This document shows, one piece after another, positions 1-8,450 of a DNA stretch of 42,694 nt; within the stretch, counting starts at the first letter, position 1; each line of letters begins with the position of its first letter. This DNA is from Rhodospirillaceae bacterium (GTDB taxonomy: Bacteria > Pseudomonadota > Alphaproteobacteria > UBA2966). The position numbers and the translations under genes were made by a program. The stretch is taken from positions 1 to 42,694 of the forward strand of contig NZDS01000193.1 in the NCBI GenBank assembly GCA_002690215.1, read 5' to 3'. The notes under the pieces are model-generated. The model was not told the origin of the DNA. It saw nothing but the letters and a program-made list of their open reading frames with translations, and searched no databases.

Positions 1-111
1 ATATTCCAGTACGCATGCCCCAGACTCGCACATACGGCCTGTTCAAGGAATCCCCTTTCGGACTCTTCCGTTAGGTGGGATCCACTAGCGGACAAAGGAC
101 ACCGAACTGCT
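1..111. other. Left-end non-coding stretch
   Basis: No gene is supported here. The stretch runs up to the stop codon of the minus-strand epimerase. It contains a BamHI site at 78-83 followed by ACTAG. A second BamHI site (122-127) directly abuts an EcoRI site (128-133) inside the 3' end of the epimerase gene. Such abutting sites can be chance, but they resemble a linker, so sequence identity at this end should be treated with some care. Confidence 0.5.
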
Positions 112-963
112 TTAGATCGGCGGATCCGAATTCCCGGCGATCAGCTTTTTGAAATCGTATTGGGGGTCAAAACCTAGTTCCCTGACGGCCTTTCCGATGG
201 CGTAGACACGATCGATCCTGGTTGGCAACGGCCAACCCCGGTCACGAAAATACGCGGACATGCCGGGTAATTTTTGTTCGATGATCCCGTCCGCCTCGTT
301 CCACAGACGAGTACAGTCCGATTCCTCAAAGGGTGTGCGAGCACCGATATTGTAGGTCGGGTCAGCCGATGACGGCGCGTTCAAAGCCAGGACATGTGCC
401 TGGACGACATCGCGGCGGTCGACGCCTCGGTACAAACGGTAAAGGGCGATTTTCCTCGCGCTTTCCTTGAAGCAGCGGGACATGCGCAGGACGAGAGTTG
501 CCATTTTGCTGTCGGCGGCTTGGCGCACGACGTTTTCCGCTTCCAGTTTCGTTTCGTCATAGATGTCGCGCGGCACAGGCGTGAGGGTTTCATCCACCCA
601 GACCGCTTTGTCCGAAGGCTCCATTGCGTGGCCGTAAACGGATGTCGAACTGGTGTAGACCAGTTTCTCGATGCCGTTCCGCTTGGCTGCGTCGATGAGG
701 ATCTCCGTCGCCTGGACATTGATACGCCAGAAATCCCCGTCTGGGGAAACCCGCACGTGGGGGGCGTGCAGGGCGGCGGTGTGGATGATCGAACTCACGC
801 CCACCGTCGCACGCAACAGTGTTTCGAGATCGCGGATGTCCCCTATGTGGTTGGTTTGAGGGCCGGGCTTCACGTCCAGCCCGACGACCTTCGTGCTCGT
901 GCACAGCCTCGCGGCAATGGCGCTGCCGATAAAGCCGCTCGAGCCGGTAACGAGAATACTCAT
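112..963 (-). CDS. NAD-dependent epimerase/dehydratase (extended SDR)
   Basis: The 283-residue protein opens with an NAD-binding glycine motif (GSSGFIG, residues 7-13), followed by an acidic residue after beta-2 (GLDVKPG) that favours NAD over NADP. A serine triplet (TSSTSVYG) and YDETK provide the catalytic Ser-Tyr-Lys of extended short-chain dehydrogenases. Members oxidise, epimerise or dehydrate sugar nucleotides or related hydroxy compounds in the cytoplasm; the substrate cannot be read from sequence. The length is close to the usual 290-320, and the C-terminus ends at the typical ELGFDPQYDF stretch. It is transcribed divergently from the isomerase at 1169 and has no strong ribosome binding site. 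The last codons include the abutting EcoRI/BamHI sites near the left end, so the extreme C-terminus deserves checking. Confidence 0.85.
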   Translation of the reverse strand: MSILVTGSSGFIGSAIAARLCTSTKVVGLDVKPGPQTNHIGDIRDLETLLRATVGVSSIIHTAALHAPHVRVSPDGDFWRINVQATEILIDAAKRNGIEKLVYTSSTSVYGHAMEPSDKAVWVDETLTPVPRDIYDETKLEAENVVRQAADSKMATLVLRMSRCFKESARKIALYRLYRGVDRRDVVQAHVLALNAPSSADPTYNIGARTPFEESDCTRLWNEADGIIEQKLPGMSAYFRDRGWPLPTRIDRVYAIGKAVRELGFDPQYDFKKLIAGNSDPPI

Positions 964-1168
964 TCCAGCAGTATTTCGGGGCTCGGACGAATTGAACCCC
1001 CCCCCTCGAATACGATAGAGCCGGCGTTTCCCGGATAGCCTTCCGTTTCGTGGAAATCTTACCCTTGCGCCATCGTCGAGGAAACAGATCGTTAGGGGTT
1101 GATGGGGTGGGCAAATAACCCCGAGTATTCACAACAGCCATCGATATCACCCATATCCAGGAGGCCAC
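964..1168. promoter_or_regulatory. Divergent intergenic region
   Basis: This 205-base gap separates two divergent genes and presumably carries both promoters, though I cannot place a convincing -35/-10 pair. A run of nine C at about 997-1005 lies upstream of the epimerase. A clear Shine-Dalgarno, AGGAGG at 1159-1164, sits four bases before the ATG at 1169 and fixes that start. Confidence 0.5.
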
Positions 1169-1804
1169 ATGACGGACGACAGGCAGGACAACGGAGCTGA
1201 AGGCGGGACGAACATCGATTTCTACTTCGATTTCCTCTCTTCCTACGGCTACATGGGTTCTTGCAAGATCGACGAGTTGGCGGCGCGCTTTGGCCGCCAG
1301 GTAACCTGGCGGCCCATTCTTCTGGGCATCACCATCTTCAAGGTGATGGGCCTCAAGGCGCCGCTGGAGACGCCGCTGAAGGGCGACTACATCCATATTG
1401 ATTCGCCGCGCATGGCCAAGTACCTGGGCGTGCCGTACAAGCATCCGGCGCAACAACCCAATCCGCTCAATTCGGCCCGCGCCTATTATTGGCTGCGCCA
1501 GCGCGATGCCAGTCTGGCCAAGGACTTGGCCAAGGCGCTGTTGGTCCGCCAGTGGGCTCAGGGCATCGACATCTCCAGCGCCGAGTTGGTGGCCGACGAA
1601 GCCGCGGCGCTCGGCGTCGAACGCCAGGAAACCCTGGCCGCATTGCAAGATCCGGCTGTCAAGCAACTGCTGGCGGATGCCGTCGACCAGGCCATTGCCG
1701 AGGGGGTCTTCGGCTCGCCCTTCTTCGTCGTCGATGGCGAGCGCTTCTGGGGCGTCGACCGCCTGCCGCTGGTAGAGCACTGGCTTGAGCATGGTTCATG
1801 GTGA
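1169..1804 (+). CDS. 2-hydroxychromene-2-carboxylate isomerase-like (DsbA/kappa-GST fold)
   Basis: The 211-residue protein has the kappa-class GST/HCCA isomerase layout. An N-terminal thioredoxin-fold strand (FYFDFLSSYGYMG, about residues 11-23) carries Ser in place of a CxxC active site, a helical insert follows, and the terminal PFFVVDGERFWGVDRL segment with its cis-Pro loop is typical. In naphthalene catabolism the family performs glutathione-dependent isomerisation of 2-hydroxychromene-2-carboxylate. Many homologues have other, unknown aromatic or GSH-linked roles, and no naphthalene genes are nearby. The start is secured by AGGAGG at 1159-1164. There is no signal peptide, so the protein is cytoplasmic. 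The gene ends just before the FNR-type box at 1810. Confidence 0.85.
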   Translation: MTDDRQDNGAEGGTNIDFYFDFLSSYGYMGSCKIDELAARFGRQVTWRPILLGITIFKVMGLKAPLETPLKGDYIHIDSPRMAKYLGVPYKHPAQQPNPLNSARAYYWLRQRDASLAKDLAKALLVRQWAQGIDISSAELVADEAAALGVERQETLAALQDPAVKQLLADAVDQAIAEGVFGSPFFVVDGERFWGVDRLPLVEHWLEHGSW

Positions 1805-1809
1805 TACGC

Positions 1810-1823
1810 TTGATATGGATCAA
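1810..1823 (+). promoter_or_regulatory. FNR/Anr-type box upstream of bacteriohemerythrin
   Basis: The sequence TTGATATGGATCAA is a perfect TTGAT-N4-ATCAA palindrome, the consensus of FNR/Anr/FnrL oxygen-sensing regulators. Its centre is at 1816.5. A class-II activated promoter (site at -41.5) would start near 1858, upstream of every possible start codon of the hemerythrin gene. No sequence clearly matching a -10 was found. Confidence 0.65.
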
Positions 1824-1942
1824 TGGCCAAAACAGGGACTTCCCATAGCGACGGCCGTGCCTTATGAGAGTTTTTTGGAATGGCGCCGTGTGGTGCGGTG
1901 GGATTGGTTTTCAGGCGTAGTGCTGATAGCAACGGCATAGCA

Positions 1943-2398
1943 ATGACTGCCCAAGCCCAAATAGATATGAGCACAGCGAAATCACTCAAACCCATAGTGT
2001 GGCTCGAAAGCTTCGAGATCGGTCACCGGGAAATCGATCAGGAGCATCGAAAAATCCTCGGTTCGCTGAACGATCTTGTGGCCGCTAGCAGCGCGGGCCG
2101 CACCGCTGACATGTTCGAGCTGTGCGAGTCATTTCGCCACCGGCTGGGTTCGCACTTTGCTACGGAAGAAGCGGTCTTGCGCCAGAGCGGGTTTCCCCGC
2201 GCCGACGACCACGTCGAAACCCACCGTCAGCATTTCGACAATGTCTATGCCATCGTCTCGGGCTGCGGCGCCAAATGCACGCGTGGCCAGCAGCACGACT
2301 GTGCCGGCCGTTTCGCCCACATTCTGGTCGATCACATGATCCGCGACGACCTCGACTTCAAGTCCTTCCTCAACCATCACCTGGGCGTATCGGCTTAA
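1943..2398 (+). CDS. Bacteriohemerythrin (O2-binding di-iron protein)
   Basis: Counting from the ATG at 1943 (151 residues), all seven di-iron ligands are present with family spacing: H35 (IDQEH), H71 and E75 (HFATEE), H90 and H94 (HVETH), H131 and D136 (HMIRDD). Such single-domain cytoplasmic four-helix proteins bind O2 reversibly and serve in oxygen delivery, sensing or scavenging. The loop between H94 and H131 is cysteine-rich (C108, C112, C120), which is unusual. The start is uncertain: an in-frame ATG at 1880 has a weak GAGAG motif, but the extra 21 codons include rare AGG and ATA and do not resemble the family; ATG 1967 is also possible. The FNR-type box at 1810 suggests induction at low oxygen. 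The 3' end overlaps the convergent HyuB1 gene by 29 bases. Confidence 0.9.
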   Translation: MTAQAQIDMSTAKSLKPIVWLESFEIGHREIDQEHRKILGSLNDLVAASSAGRTADMFELCESFRHRLGSHFATEEAVLRQSGFPRADDHVETHRQHFDNVYAIVSGCGAKCTRGQQHDCAGRFAHILVDHMIRDDLDFKSFLNHHLGVSA

Positions 2399-4214
2399 GG
2401 CACAGCTCGCGTTCGCCGACCAACCGAACTTCGGCTATGTCCAGTGGCTGGTGGAAGAGGCGCAGATAGACCGGGGTTTCGCCACTGCCGACCGTACGCA
2501 TTTCCTGCCGCGCCGTTGCGGTTGCGGCGGCGTCGAGCGTTAGGCTTTGCGGCTCTATGACGCACCCGTAGACGAGGCGGGCGTAGTCCAGCGTGATGTA
2601 TTCCTCGATGACGTCGGCCAACCCCCGTTCGGGGTCGCGCTCCAGCGCCGCGCCGTGACCGCCGCCGCCGGCCGAGATGTGGCAAAGCACGTCGCCATCT
2701 TCGAGTTGCACGGCCTCCATCGGCATCACCGGCAAGAGGCGCTGGTCGGGACCGGGGTTGAGGATATTCCAGGACGGTGTGCCCGGCGAGCCGCCGGCCA
2801 AACCATAGGGCAGAAACCGGCGCCGGTCCGAGCGGATGACCAGGCGCGCCTCCTGGGTGCGCAACCGGTATTGGCGCACGAAGGCAGGGGCGCCGCGAAA
2901 ACGCCCGGGGCCGCCGGAATTTTGCACCAGTCCATAGCGCTCGATCTCGACCGGGTAGAGCGCCTCGATCATCTCCACCGGCTGGTTGGTGATGTTGCCG
3001 CCCGGATTGGGGATGCCGTGGACGCCGTCGCGGTCGGGCAACGCACCCCAGGCCCCGGCCAGGGTTTCTGTGCAGACGAAGGGCCGGCCTTCGTGCCAGC
3101 CGCCGATGGCTGGGAAGCTGACGCCGCCTTCGCCGGCCGCCGGGATGCGTTCGGGCACGACCTGGGCGAAGGCGCCAAAGAGCGCGTCCAACATGCGCCA
3201 GCCAATGATGGCGCGGGCACCGCAGGCACCGGGCAGGCGGGGATTGACCAGCGTGCCTTCCGGGGCCACCAGATGGATGGGCCGGATGAAGCCCTGGAAG
3301 TTGGGGATCTCGGCCTCCGTCAGGCATTTGACCACCAGAAAGGCCGCCGATTTGGTGAACGGAATCGGGCAGTTGATGGCGCCGGGCACTTGATCCGAGG
3401 TGCCGCTCCAGTCGACTGTCAGGTGGTCGCCGTCGATGTCGACGCTCACCTTCAGCGTCAGCGCCTCCGGCGCTTCGCCCAGGCCGTCGAGATAGTCGGT
3501 AAATTCGTAACGCCCGTCGGGCAGCGCCTCGATCTCGGCCCGCATGAGAGCCTCGGCGTGATCGTGCAGCGCCTCGATTGTGGCCCGGAAGGTGTCCACG
3601 CCGTGGCGCTCCAGCAACGCCAGATAGCCTGCCTCGGCGCTACGACAAGCCGCCACCTGGGCTCGCATGTCACCGGCCACCTTGTCGGGCAGGCGGGTGT
3701 TCTTGGCCATCAGCTTGAAGAATGTCTGGTTGGGCCGGTCTTCCTCGTACATCTTGATGATGGGGATGCGCAGCCCCTCCTGGTAGATCTCGATGGCGAA
3801 GACGGCACCGCTGCCAGGCGCAATACCGCCCATGTCGGTCTGGTGTACCAGCGTTGCGGCGAAGCCTTCGAGCTGCCCCTCGAAGAAGATCGGCTTGACG
3901 ATGTAGACGTCCGGCAGGTGCATGCCGCCGCCGCCGTAAGGATCGTTCCAGACGAACATGTCGCCGGGCCGCATGTCGCCCTCATAGTCGGCGATGAGCT
4001 GGGCCAGGGCGTCGGGAAACGAACCAAGATGCAGCGCCATGGTCAGGCCGTGTGCGATGGCCCGGCCCTGGCGATCGCAAAGCCCCGTCGAATAATCCAT
4101 GGAATCGCGTACGATCGAGGAATATGCGGTACGCATGATGACCAGCGCCATCTCGTCGGCGAGCGAGCCCAGCGCGTTCTGGATCACCTCCATGGTCACG
4201 GGATCGGCTTTCAT
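2370..4214 (-). CDS. hyuB: Hydantoinase B/oxoprolinase family, beta subunit (HyuB1)
   Basis: The 614-residue protein starts DPVTMEVIQNAL, carries the family signature NDPYGGGGMHLPD, and has the glycine-rich C-terminal SAGGGGHGAALERDPERG. HyuB proteins pair with HyuA to form ATP-dependent amidohydrolases that open lactam or hydantoin rings (5-oxoprolinase, N-methylhydantoinase), or carboxylases such as acetophenone carboxylase. Its ATG overlaps the HyuA1 stop codon by one base (TAATG), indicating translational coupling and a 1:1 complex. The tail is about 40 residues longer than in the two other HyuB proteins of this window. The frame stays open upstream to 4349, but that extension is arginine-rich and lies inside hyuA1, so it is not believed. 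Substrate unknown. Confidence 0.9.
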   Translation of the reverse strand: MKADPVTMEVIQNALGSLADEMALVIMRTAYSSIVRDSMDYSTGLCDRQGRAIAHGLTMALHLGSFPDALAQLIADYEGDMRPGDMFVWNDPYGGGGMHLPDVYIVKPIFFEGQLEGFAATLVHQTDMGGIAPGSGAVFAIEIYQEGLRIPIIKMYEEDRPNQTFFKLMAKNTRLPDKVAGDMRAQVAACRSAEAGYLALLERHGVDTFRATIEALHDHAEALMRAEIEALPDGRYEFTDYLDGLGEAPEALTLKVSVDIDGDHLTVDWSGTSDQVPGAINCPIPFTKSAAFLVVKCLTEAEIPNFQGFIRPIHLVAPEGTLVNPRLPGACGARAIIGWRMLDALFGAFAQVVPERIPAAGEGGVSFPAIGGWHEGRPFVCTETLAGAWGALPDRDGVHGIPNPGGNITNQPVEMIEALYPVEIERYGLVQNSGGPGRFRGAPAFVRQYRLRTQEARLVIRSDRRRFLPYGLAGGSPGTPSWNILNPGPDQRLLPVMPMEAVQLEDGDVLCHISAGGGGHGAALERDPERGLADVIEEYITLDYARLVYGCVIEPQSLTLDAAATATARQEMRTVGSGETPVYLRLFHQPLDIAEVRLVGERELCLKPIRPGDG

Positions 4215-6301
4215 TACTCGTCCTCGGCGGTGACGACGATGTTGGCGCTGGCGTCGAGCCTGGCCCGCCAGCCCGGCGGCACGACGCAAGTGGCGTCGTA
4301 TTCCTCGACGATCAGCGGCCCCGGCCTTTCGTCGCCGATCAGATCGCACCGCGCCAGCACCGGGGTCTCGAGCCGGCCCTGGTCGGGCCCGAAGTAGGCG
4401 GTTCGATTGCCGCCCGAGCTGCCGCGCTCAGCTGCCACGGCGGGCAGGGGATCGTAGCCCAAAGGCGGTGGCGGTACCCGGCCGGCAACGCGTAGCGCCA
4501 CGCACTCGACCGCCTCGTCTTCGGCACGATGGCCGTAGGTGCGCTCGTGTTCGTCACCAAAGGCCAAAGCCAGGGCGGTCAGGTCGCTGCGGCTATCGGC
4601 GCCGCCGTTGGGCAGCACTAGCTCGTGGGCCTGGCCGAAGTATCGCAAATCGGCAAAGCGCAGGATCTCCACCGCTTCGGGACCGAAGCCCTCGACCGTC
4701 ATGGTCCGGCGCAGCTCCGCCAGCAAGGGCTCATACGCGCTATCCAGATCGTCCGCCGAAAGCTCGTCGAGGCGCTTGAGGTACGCCCGGTTGGTCTCGT
4801 GCTCGACGGCCGAGAGCAGCAGCCCGAAGGCGCTGAAGACGCCCGGATTGGGCGGTACCAGGATTTCCGTCATGCCCATCAGCCGGGCCACCTCGGCGGC
4901 CACCACCGGACCGTTGCCGCCGAAGGCGAAAAGCGCGAAGTCGCGCGGATCGCGGCCGCGGTAGGTCGATACGGCCTTGACCGCCCGCACCATGGTGCTG
5001 CCGGCCACCTGGTAGACACCGTAGGCTGTCTCCTCCAGCTCTTTCTGCAGCGGCCCGGCGACGCGTTCCGCCAATACTTCTCGGGCCTTCCCGGCGTTCA
5101 GCGCCAGGGCCCCGCCGACCAGGTGATGCGGATTGAGATAGCCCAATGCCACCATGGCGTCGCTGAAGGTGGGGTCTACGCCGCCCCGGTCGTAGGCCAC
5201 CGGGCCGGGATCGGCGCCCGCACTTTCCGGCCCCACGTGCATCAAACCCCCGGCGTCGACGGCAACGATGCTGCCGCCCCCGGCACCGATTTCCGAAATG
5301 TCGATGACAGGCAGCTTGAGCGCAAATCCGCCGCCCATGACAAGCTTCGACGAGAGATTGATGCCGGCGCCGACCTCGTAGTCGCCGGTCTTGTCGACCC
5401 GTCCCTCTTCGACCATGGCCGCTTTGGCCGTGGTGCCGCCCATGTCCAGCGTGATGCAGTCGGGACCGCCGATCATTTTGGCCACCTCGGCGGCGCCGAT
5501 GACGCCGGCGGCGGGTCCGGATTCGACGATGTAGGCCGGCCTTTCGGTGGCTGCTGCCAGACTCATGGTGCCGCCGTCCGACTTCATCACCTGCAAGGGC
5601 GCCTGGATGCCGGCGGCGGTCAAGTGTCGGGACAGCGAGTGGAAATAGCGCTCCAGAATGGGTCCGAGATAGGCGTTGATGACGGTGGTGCTGGTCCGTT
5701 CGTATTCGCGGATCAGCGGCAGGATGTCGCTGGAACAAGTGATGAAGGCGCCGTCCAGGTGACGGCGCAGGATCTCCGCCACGCGGTGTTCGTGTTCGGG
5801 GTTGGCGTAAGCATGCAATAGCGAGATTGCCACGGCCTCGACGCCCGCAGCCCGGAGCCGTTCGGCGGCACGCACGACGCTGGCTTCGTCGAGTTCTCGA
5901 CGCAGCTCACCGAGTGGGCCAAGTCGCTCGTCGACCTCCAATCTCAGCCGGCGCGGCACCAGCGGCTCGGGTTTGGGGTAGTTGAGCACGTACATCTCGG
6001 GAATGCGCAAGCGCCGCATGTCGAGTACGTCGCGAAATCCCCGCGTCGTAACCAGGCCGGTCAAGGCGCCCTGGCGCTCCAGGATGGCGTTGGTGGCGAC
6101 GGTGGTGGCGTGGACGATGCTTTCGACGTCCTCCGGTCCGGCTCCGCGCTCGGCCAATGCCTGGCTCAGGCCGGCGACGATGCCGCGACCGTAGTCGTCC
6201 GGCGTCGACAATACCTTGCGGCTTTGTTGGCTGCCGTCGGCGCCAATCAGGATGACGTCGGTGAAGGTGCCGCCGATGTCGATGCCGACGCGATAGCGCA
6301 T
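4214..6301 (-). CDS. hyuA: Hydantoinase A/oxoprolinase family, alpha subunit (HyuA1)
   Basis: The 695-residue protein contains the actin-like ATPase phosphate motifs VGIDIGGTFTDV near the N-terminus and TLDMGGTTAKA in the middle, plus a conserved ATTVATNAILER segment. This is the N-terminal and core hydantoinase A architecture of 5-oxoprolinase-type enzymes, in which ATP activates the ring carbonyl before hydrolysis. The ATG at 6301 is preferred because an AGGA lies ten bases upstream and homologues begin right before the GIDIGGT strand; a start 12 codons further up is possible. It forms a two-gene operon with hyuB1 and is divergent from the PyrK-like gene across an 80-base gap. It is one of three HyuA paralogues here, and nothing in the sequence identifies its substrate. 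Confidence 0.9.
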   Translation of the reverse strand: MRYRVGIDIGGTFTDVILIGADGSQQSRKVLSTPDDYGRGIVAGLSQALAERGAGPEDVESIVHATTVATNAILERQGALTGLVTTRGFRDVLDMRRLRIPEMYVLNYPKPEPLVPRRLRLEVDERLGPLGELRRELDEASVVRAAERLRAAGVEAVAISLLHAYANPEHEHRVAEILRRHLDGAFITCSSDILPLIREYERTSTTVINAYLGPILERYFHSLSRHLTAAGIQAPLQVMKSDGGTMSLAAATERPAYIVESGPAAGVIGAAEVAKMIGGPDCITLDMGGTTAKAAMVEEGRVDKTGDYEVGAGINLSSKLVMGGGFALKLPVIDISEIGAGGGSIVAVDAGGLMHVGPESAGADPGPVAYDRGGVDPTFSDAMVALGYLNPHHLVGGALALNAGKAREVLAERVAGPLQKELEETAYGVYQVAGSTMVRAVKAVSTYRGRDPRDFALFAFGGNGPVVAAEVARLMGMTEILVPPNPGVFSAFGLLLSAVEHETNRAYLKRLDELSADDLDSAYEPLLAELRRTMTVEGFGPEAVEILRFADLRYFGQAHELVLPNGGADSRSDLTALALAFGDEHERTYGHRAEDEAVECVALRVAGRVPPPPLGYDPLPAVAAERGSSGGNRTAYFGPDQGRLETPVLARCDLIGDERPGPLIVEEYDATCVVPPGWRARLDASANIVVTAEDE

Positions 6302-6381
6302 GCTGCGATCATCCTTTGCCCCGATGGTGGTCAACATTTCATGCTAGAACGCGGAAGCACGCAAGCAGCGGGGAGCGGGGC

Positions 6382-7194
6382 GTGACGGCACCAGCCAAAC
6401 CGATCGGCGAATTCGTCTGCCGGGTTCGCGAGAACACCTGGGTCAATCCGGAATACAAGCATCTGGTGCTGGAGGCTCCGGCCGCCGCTCTGGGGGTCGG
6501 GCCGGGCCAGTTCTTCCACCTGCTCTGCCCCGCCACGGCTACCGAGGCGCCCTTCCTGCGGCGGCCCATGAGCGTTTACCGCAGCGACCAGGCGGCCGGC
6601 CGGCTGGAATTTCTCTACAAGGTCGTTGGGGCCGGCACCCGCGTTATGGCGGCGCTGGAACCGGGCGACGACTTCGAGGTGCTGGGGCCGCTGGGCCACG
6701 GCTTCGAAATCGATCCGACCTGGCGGCGAATCGTCATCGTCGCCCGCGGCGTCGGCCTGGCCACCCTGGCGCCGCTGGTGACGGCCGCCAAGGCCGCCAG
6801 CATCGGCGTCAGCGCCATCCTCAGCGCGCGTTCGCCCGAGCTATTGATGTCGGCAGACAGCATGGCTGCGGACGGTGCCGACGTGGTGACGCTGACTGAC
6901 GCAGAGGGCAGCTCCGATCCGGCCGAGGTCGAAGATTTGGTGCGTTCGCTGGTCGTCACCACACCCATCGACGCCTTCGCCACCTGTGGCTCCAACCGCC
7001 TGCTCGCGCTCTTGCAGCGACTAGGCGCGGAATACGACATCCCCGGCCAGGTGGCGCTGGAACAGACCATGGGCTGCGGCCTGGGGATGTGTTTTTGCTG
7101 CGTGCGCCGCGTCCGCACGCCGGACGGTGAAGTCTACAAGCGCGTATGTTGGGAGGGCCCGGTGTTCGACCTGCAGGAGGTTATCGTTCCGTGA
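6382..7194 (+). CDS. PyrK-like FAD/[2Fe-2S] electron-transfer subunit
   Basis: From a GTG start at 6382 (270 residues) preceded by a GGGGAG/GCGGGG purine tract, the protein follows the PyrK layout: an FAD-binding barrel with RRPMSVY, a GPLGHGF loop, a nucleotide-binding region (GVGLATLAPLV), and a C-terminal [2Fe-2S] site with C-x4-C-x2-C (CGLGMCFCC) and a final cysteine in RVCWEGPVF. In class 1B dihydroorotate dehydrogenase PyrK passes electrons between NAD(H) and the PyrD subunit. A PyrD-like gene lies downstream on the same strand, separated by an opposite-strand reductive-dehalogenase-like gene whose 3' end overlaps this one by 14 bases. It may therefore serve PyrD, the dehalogenase-like protein, or both. 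The nucleotide-binding loop departs from the usual GGG pattern. Confidence 0.85.
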   Translation: MTAPAKPIGEFVCRVRENTWVNPEYKHLVLEAPAAALGVGPGQFFHLLCPATATEAPFLRRPMSVYRSDQAAGRLEFLYKVVGAGTRVMAALEPGDDFEVLGPLGHGFEIDPTWRRIVIVARGVGLATLAPLVTAAKAASIGVSAILSARSPELLMSADSMAADGADVVTLTDAEGSSDPAEVEDLVRSLVVTTPIDAFATCGSNRLLALLQRLGAEYDIPGQVALEQTMGCGLGMCFCCVRRVRTPDGEVYKRVCWEGPVFDLQEVIVP

Positions 7195-8422
7195 CTCCGG
7201 CTTCCTGCCACCAGTCGGCCGGCAGCTTGCGTTTGCCGAAGCCGAGCCGGATGTCGAGCCATAGTGCCAGGCGCCTGAAGCGGCTGCCCATCAACCAGCG
7301 CAGTGCCCGCATGGCCGGCTTTGAGAAGTCCTTGTTGTAGGGGCAGACGCGCATGCAGATGCTGCAGTCGGTTTTGATTCGAGTCCAGTAGTCGAAACAC
7401 TTTTCGGCGTCCGACGTCCATTTCTTGACGCCGGCCAGGCCCGAACGATTGGCCACTTCGAAGCTCGGCGGACCGAACGGCAGGGCGCGGGGCGGGCAGG
7501 CGTCGGCGCAGCGGTCGCAAATATCGCAAAACTCGCTGACGCCGAAAGGCTGGGGCCGGTCGACGGCCAGAGGCATGTCGGTGAAGACTTTGGAAAAGCG
7601 CACCCGGGGCCCGAATTCCTTGCTGATCACCATCTGGTGCCGGCCGTATTCGCCGAGCCCCGCCTTAACCGCGAAAGGGATGGCCAAAGCTGTGTCGTTC
7701 ATGTTGGCCACGGCTTCGTACCCGAGATTGCGGATGTACTGGGCCAGCATGGCCAGATTTGCGGCTTCGGCCGAATATCCCTTGCCCACGGCGGCGCTAC
7801 CCGTCGCCGAGGGGAAAGTGTTGATGAGCCCGTAGTCCATGGCGTGGCCGACGACGATGACGGTCTTCAGGCCTGCGGGCAGCTCGTTGGGCCGCGCCTC
7901 CTTGGCGATGATGCTGAATTTCTGCGTATAGACCCAGCGCTCGTCGTATTCGGCGATGCCGACCAGGTCGGCGCCGAGAAAACGGGCGACGCGCTTGACC
8001 TCATTCGTGATCTGGGCCGCGTCGTCGACGGGCAGTTTTTCCGCCGCCGGCGGGTGGTAGGGGTCGATAGGATCCTGGAAGCCCTCGCGTTTGCCTTCGC
8101 TCTGGCCGCGTTCGGAGTAGGTCCGTGCCACCACCCATGAGGCGTTCCGCAGCGCAAAGTCACGCTGGCGAAAGCCATCGGCCTTGCGCGGCTTGGGATC
8201 CTTCTGCTGGGCGTAGAAGTCAGCCACGGCGTCGGACATGACGCTCTGGTCCCACTGCACGCGGCAGAACATGTCGTTGCGTTGGTCGAAGGGCTCGAAG
8301 TCGTCGCGGATCTCGAAGCCGGCCTCGCGGTCGCCGGCCCGCAGGCGTTGCTCGCGCGCTTCTTCCTCAGGCGGCCGGTTGGCCGGCCAACTCTCCCCCG
8401 GTGGCTTTTGGCCTGTTAACAT
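7181..8422 (-). CDS. Soluble reductive-dehalogenase-like corrinoid/Fe-S protein
   Basis: The 413-residue protein ends in two [4Fe-4S] motifs: C299-x2-C302-x2-C305-x3-C309-P and C342-x10-C353-x2-C356-x3-C360-P. The core (GLGEYGRHQMVISKEFGPRV, FTDMPL) matches the RdhA/QueG cobalamin-dependent superfamily; an N-terminal region with RNDMFCR and GFRQRDFALRNAS is typical of the RdhA branch. There is no twin-arginine signal, so unlike respiratory RdhA it should be cytoplasmic. It also lacks the C-terminal flavin/ferredoxin reductase module of catabolic enzymes such as BhbA/NpRdhA, so it needs an external electron donor; the neighbouring PyrK-like protein is a candidate. No RdhB anchor gene is present. 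Dehalogenation is plausible but unproven; a different corrinoid redox reaction is equally possible. Confidence 0.8.
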   Translation of the reverse strand: MLTGQKPPGESWPANRPPEEEAREQRLRAGDREAGFEIRDDFEPFDQRNDMFCRVQWDQSVMSDAVADFYAQQKDPKPRKADGFRQRDFALRNASWVVARTYSERGQSEGKREGFQDPIDPYHPPAAEKLPVDDAAQITNEVKRVARFLGADLVGIAEYDERWVYTQKFSIIAKEARPNELPAGLKTVIVVGHAMDYGLINTFPSATGSAAVGKGYSAEAANLAMLAQYIRNLGYEAVANMNDTALAIPFAVKAGLGEYGRHQMVISKEFGPRVRFSKVFTDMPLAVDRPQPFGVSEFCDICDRCADACPPRALPFGPPSFEVANRSGLAGVKKWTSDAEKCFDYWTRIKTDCSICMRVCPYNKDFSKPAMRALRWLMGSRFRRLALWLDIRLGFGKRKLPADWWQEAGVTER

Positions 8423-8450
8423 GGGGTCAGTTTACATGCCGGGGGCAGCC

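Noticed and set aside
997-1005. Run of nine C as a phase-variation tract
   Set aside because: It is intergenic, not inside a gene or between promoter hexamers that I can identify, and a single tract gives no sign of switching.
2547-4397. Long plus-strand open frame (616 codons) opposite HyuB1, and similar ones opposite other genes (15411-16961, 31427-33139, 33906-35606)
   Set aside because: They mirror the codon structure of strong genes on the other strand, encode Gly/Ala/Arg/His-rich sequence without motifs, and have no ribosome binding sites. They are GC-driven shadows.
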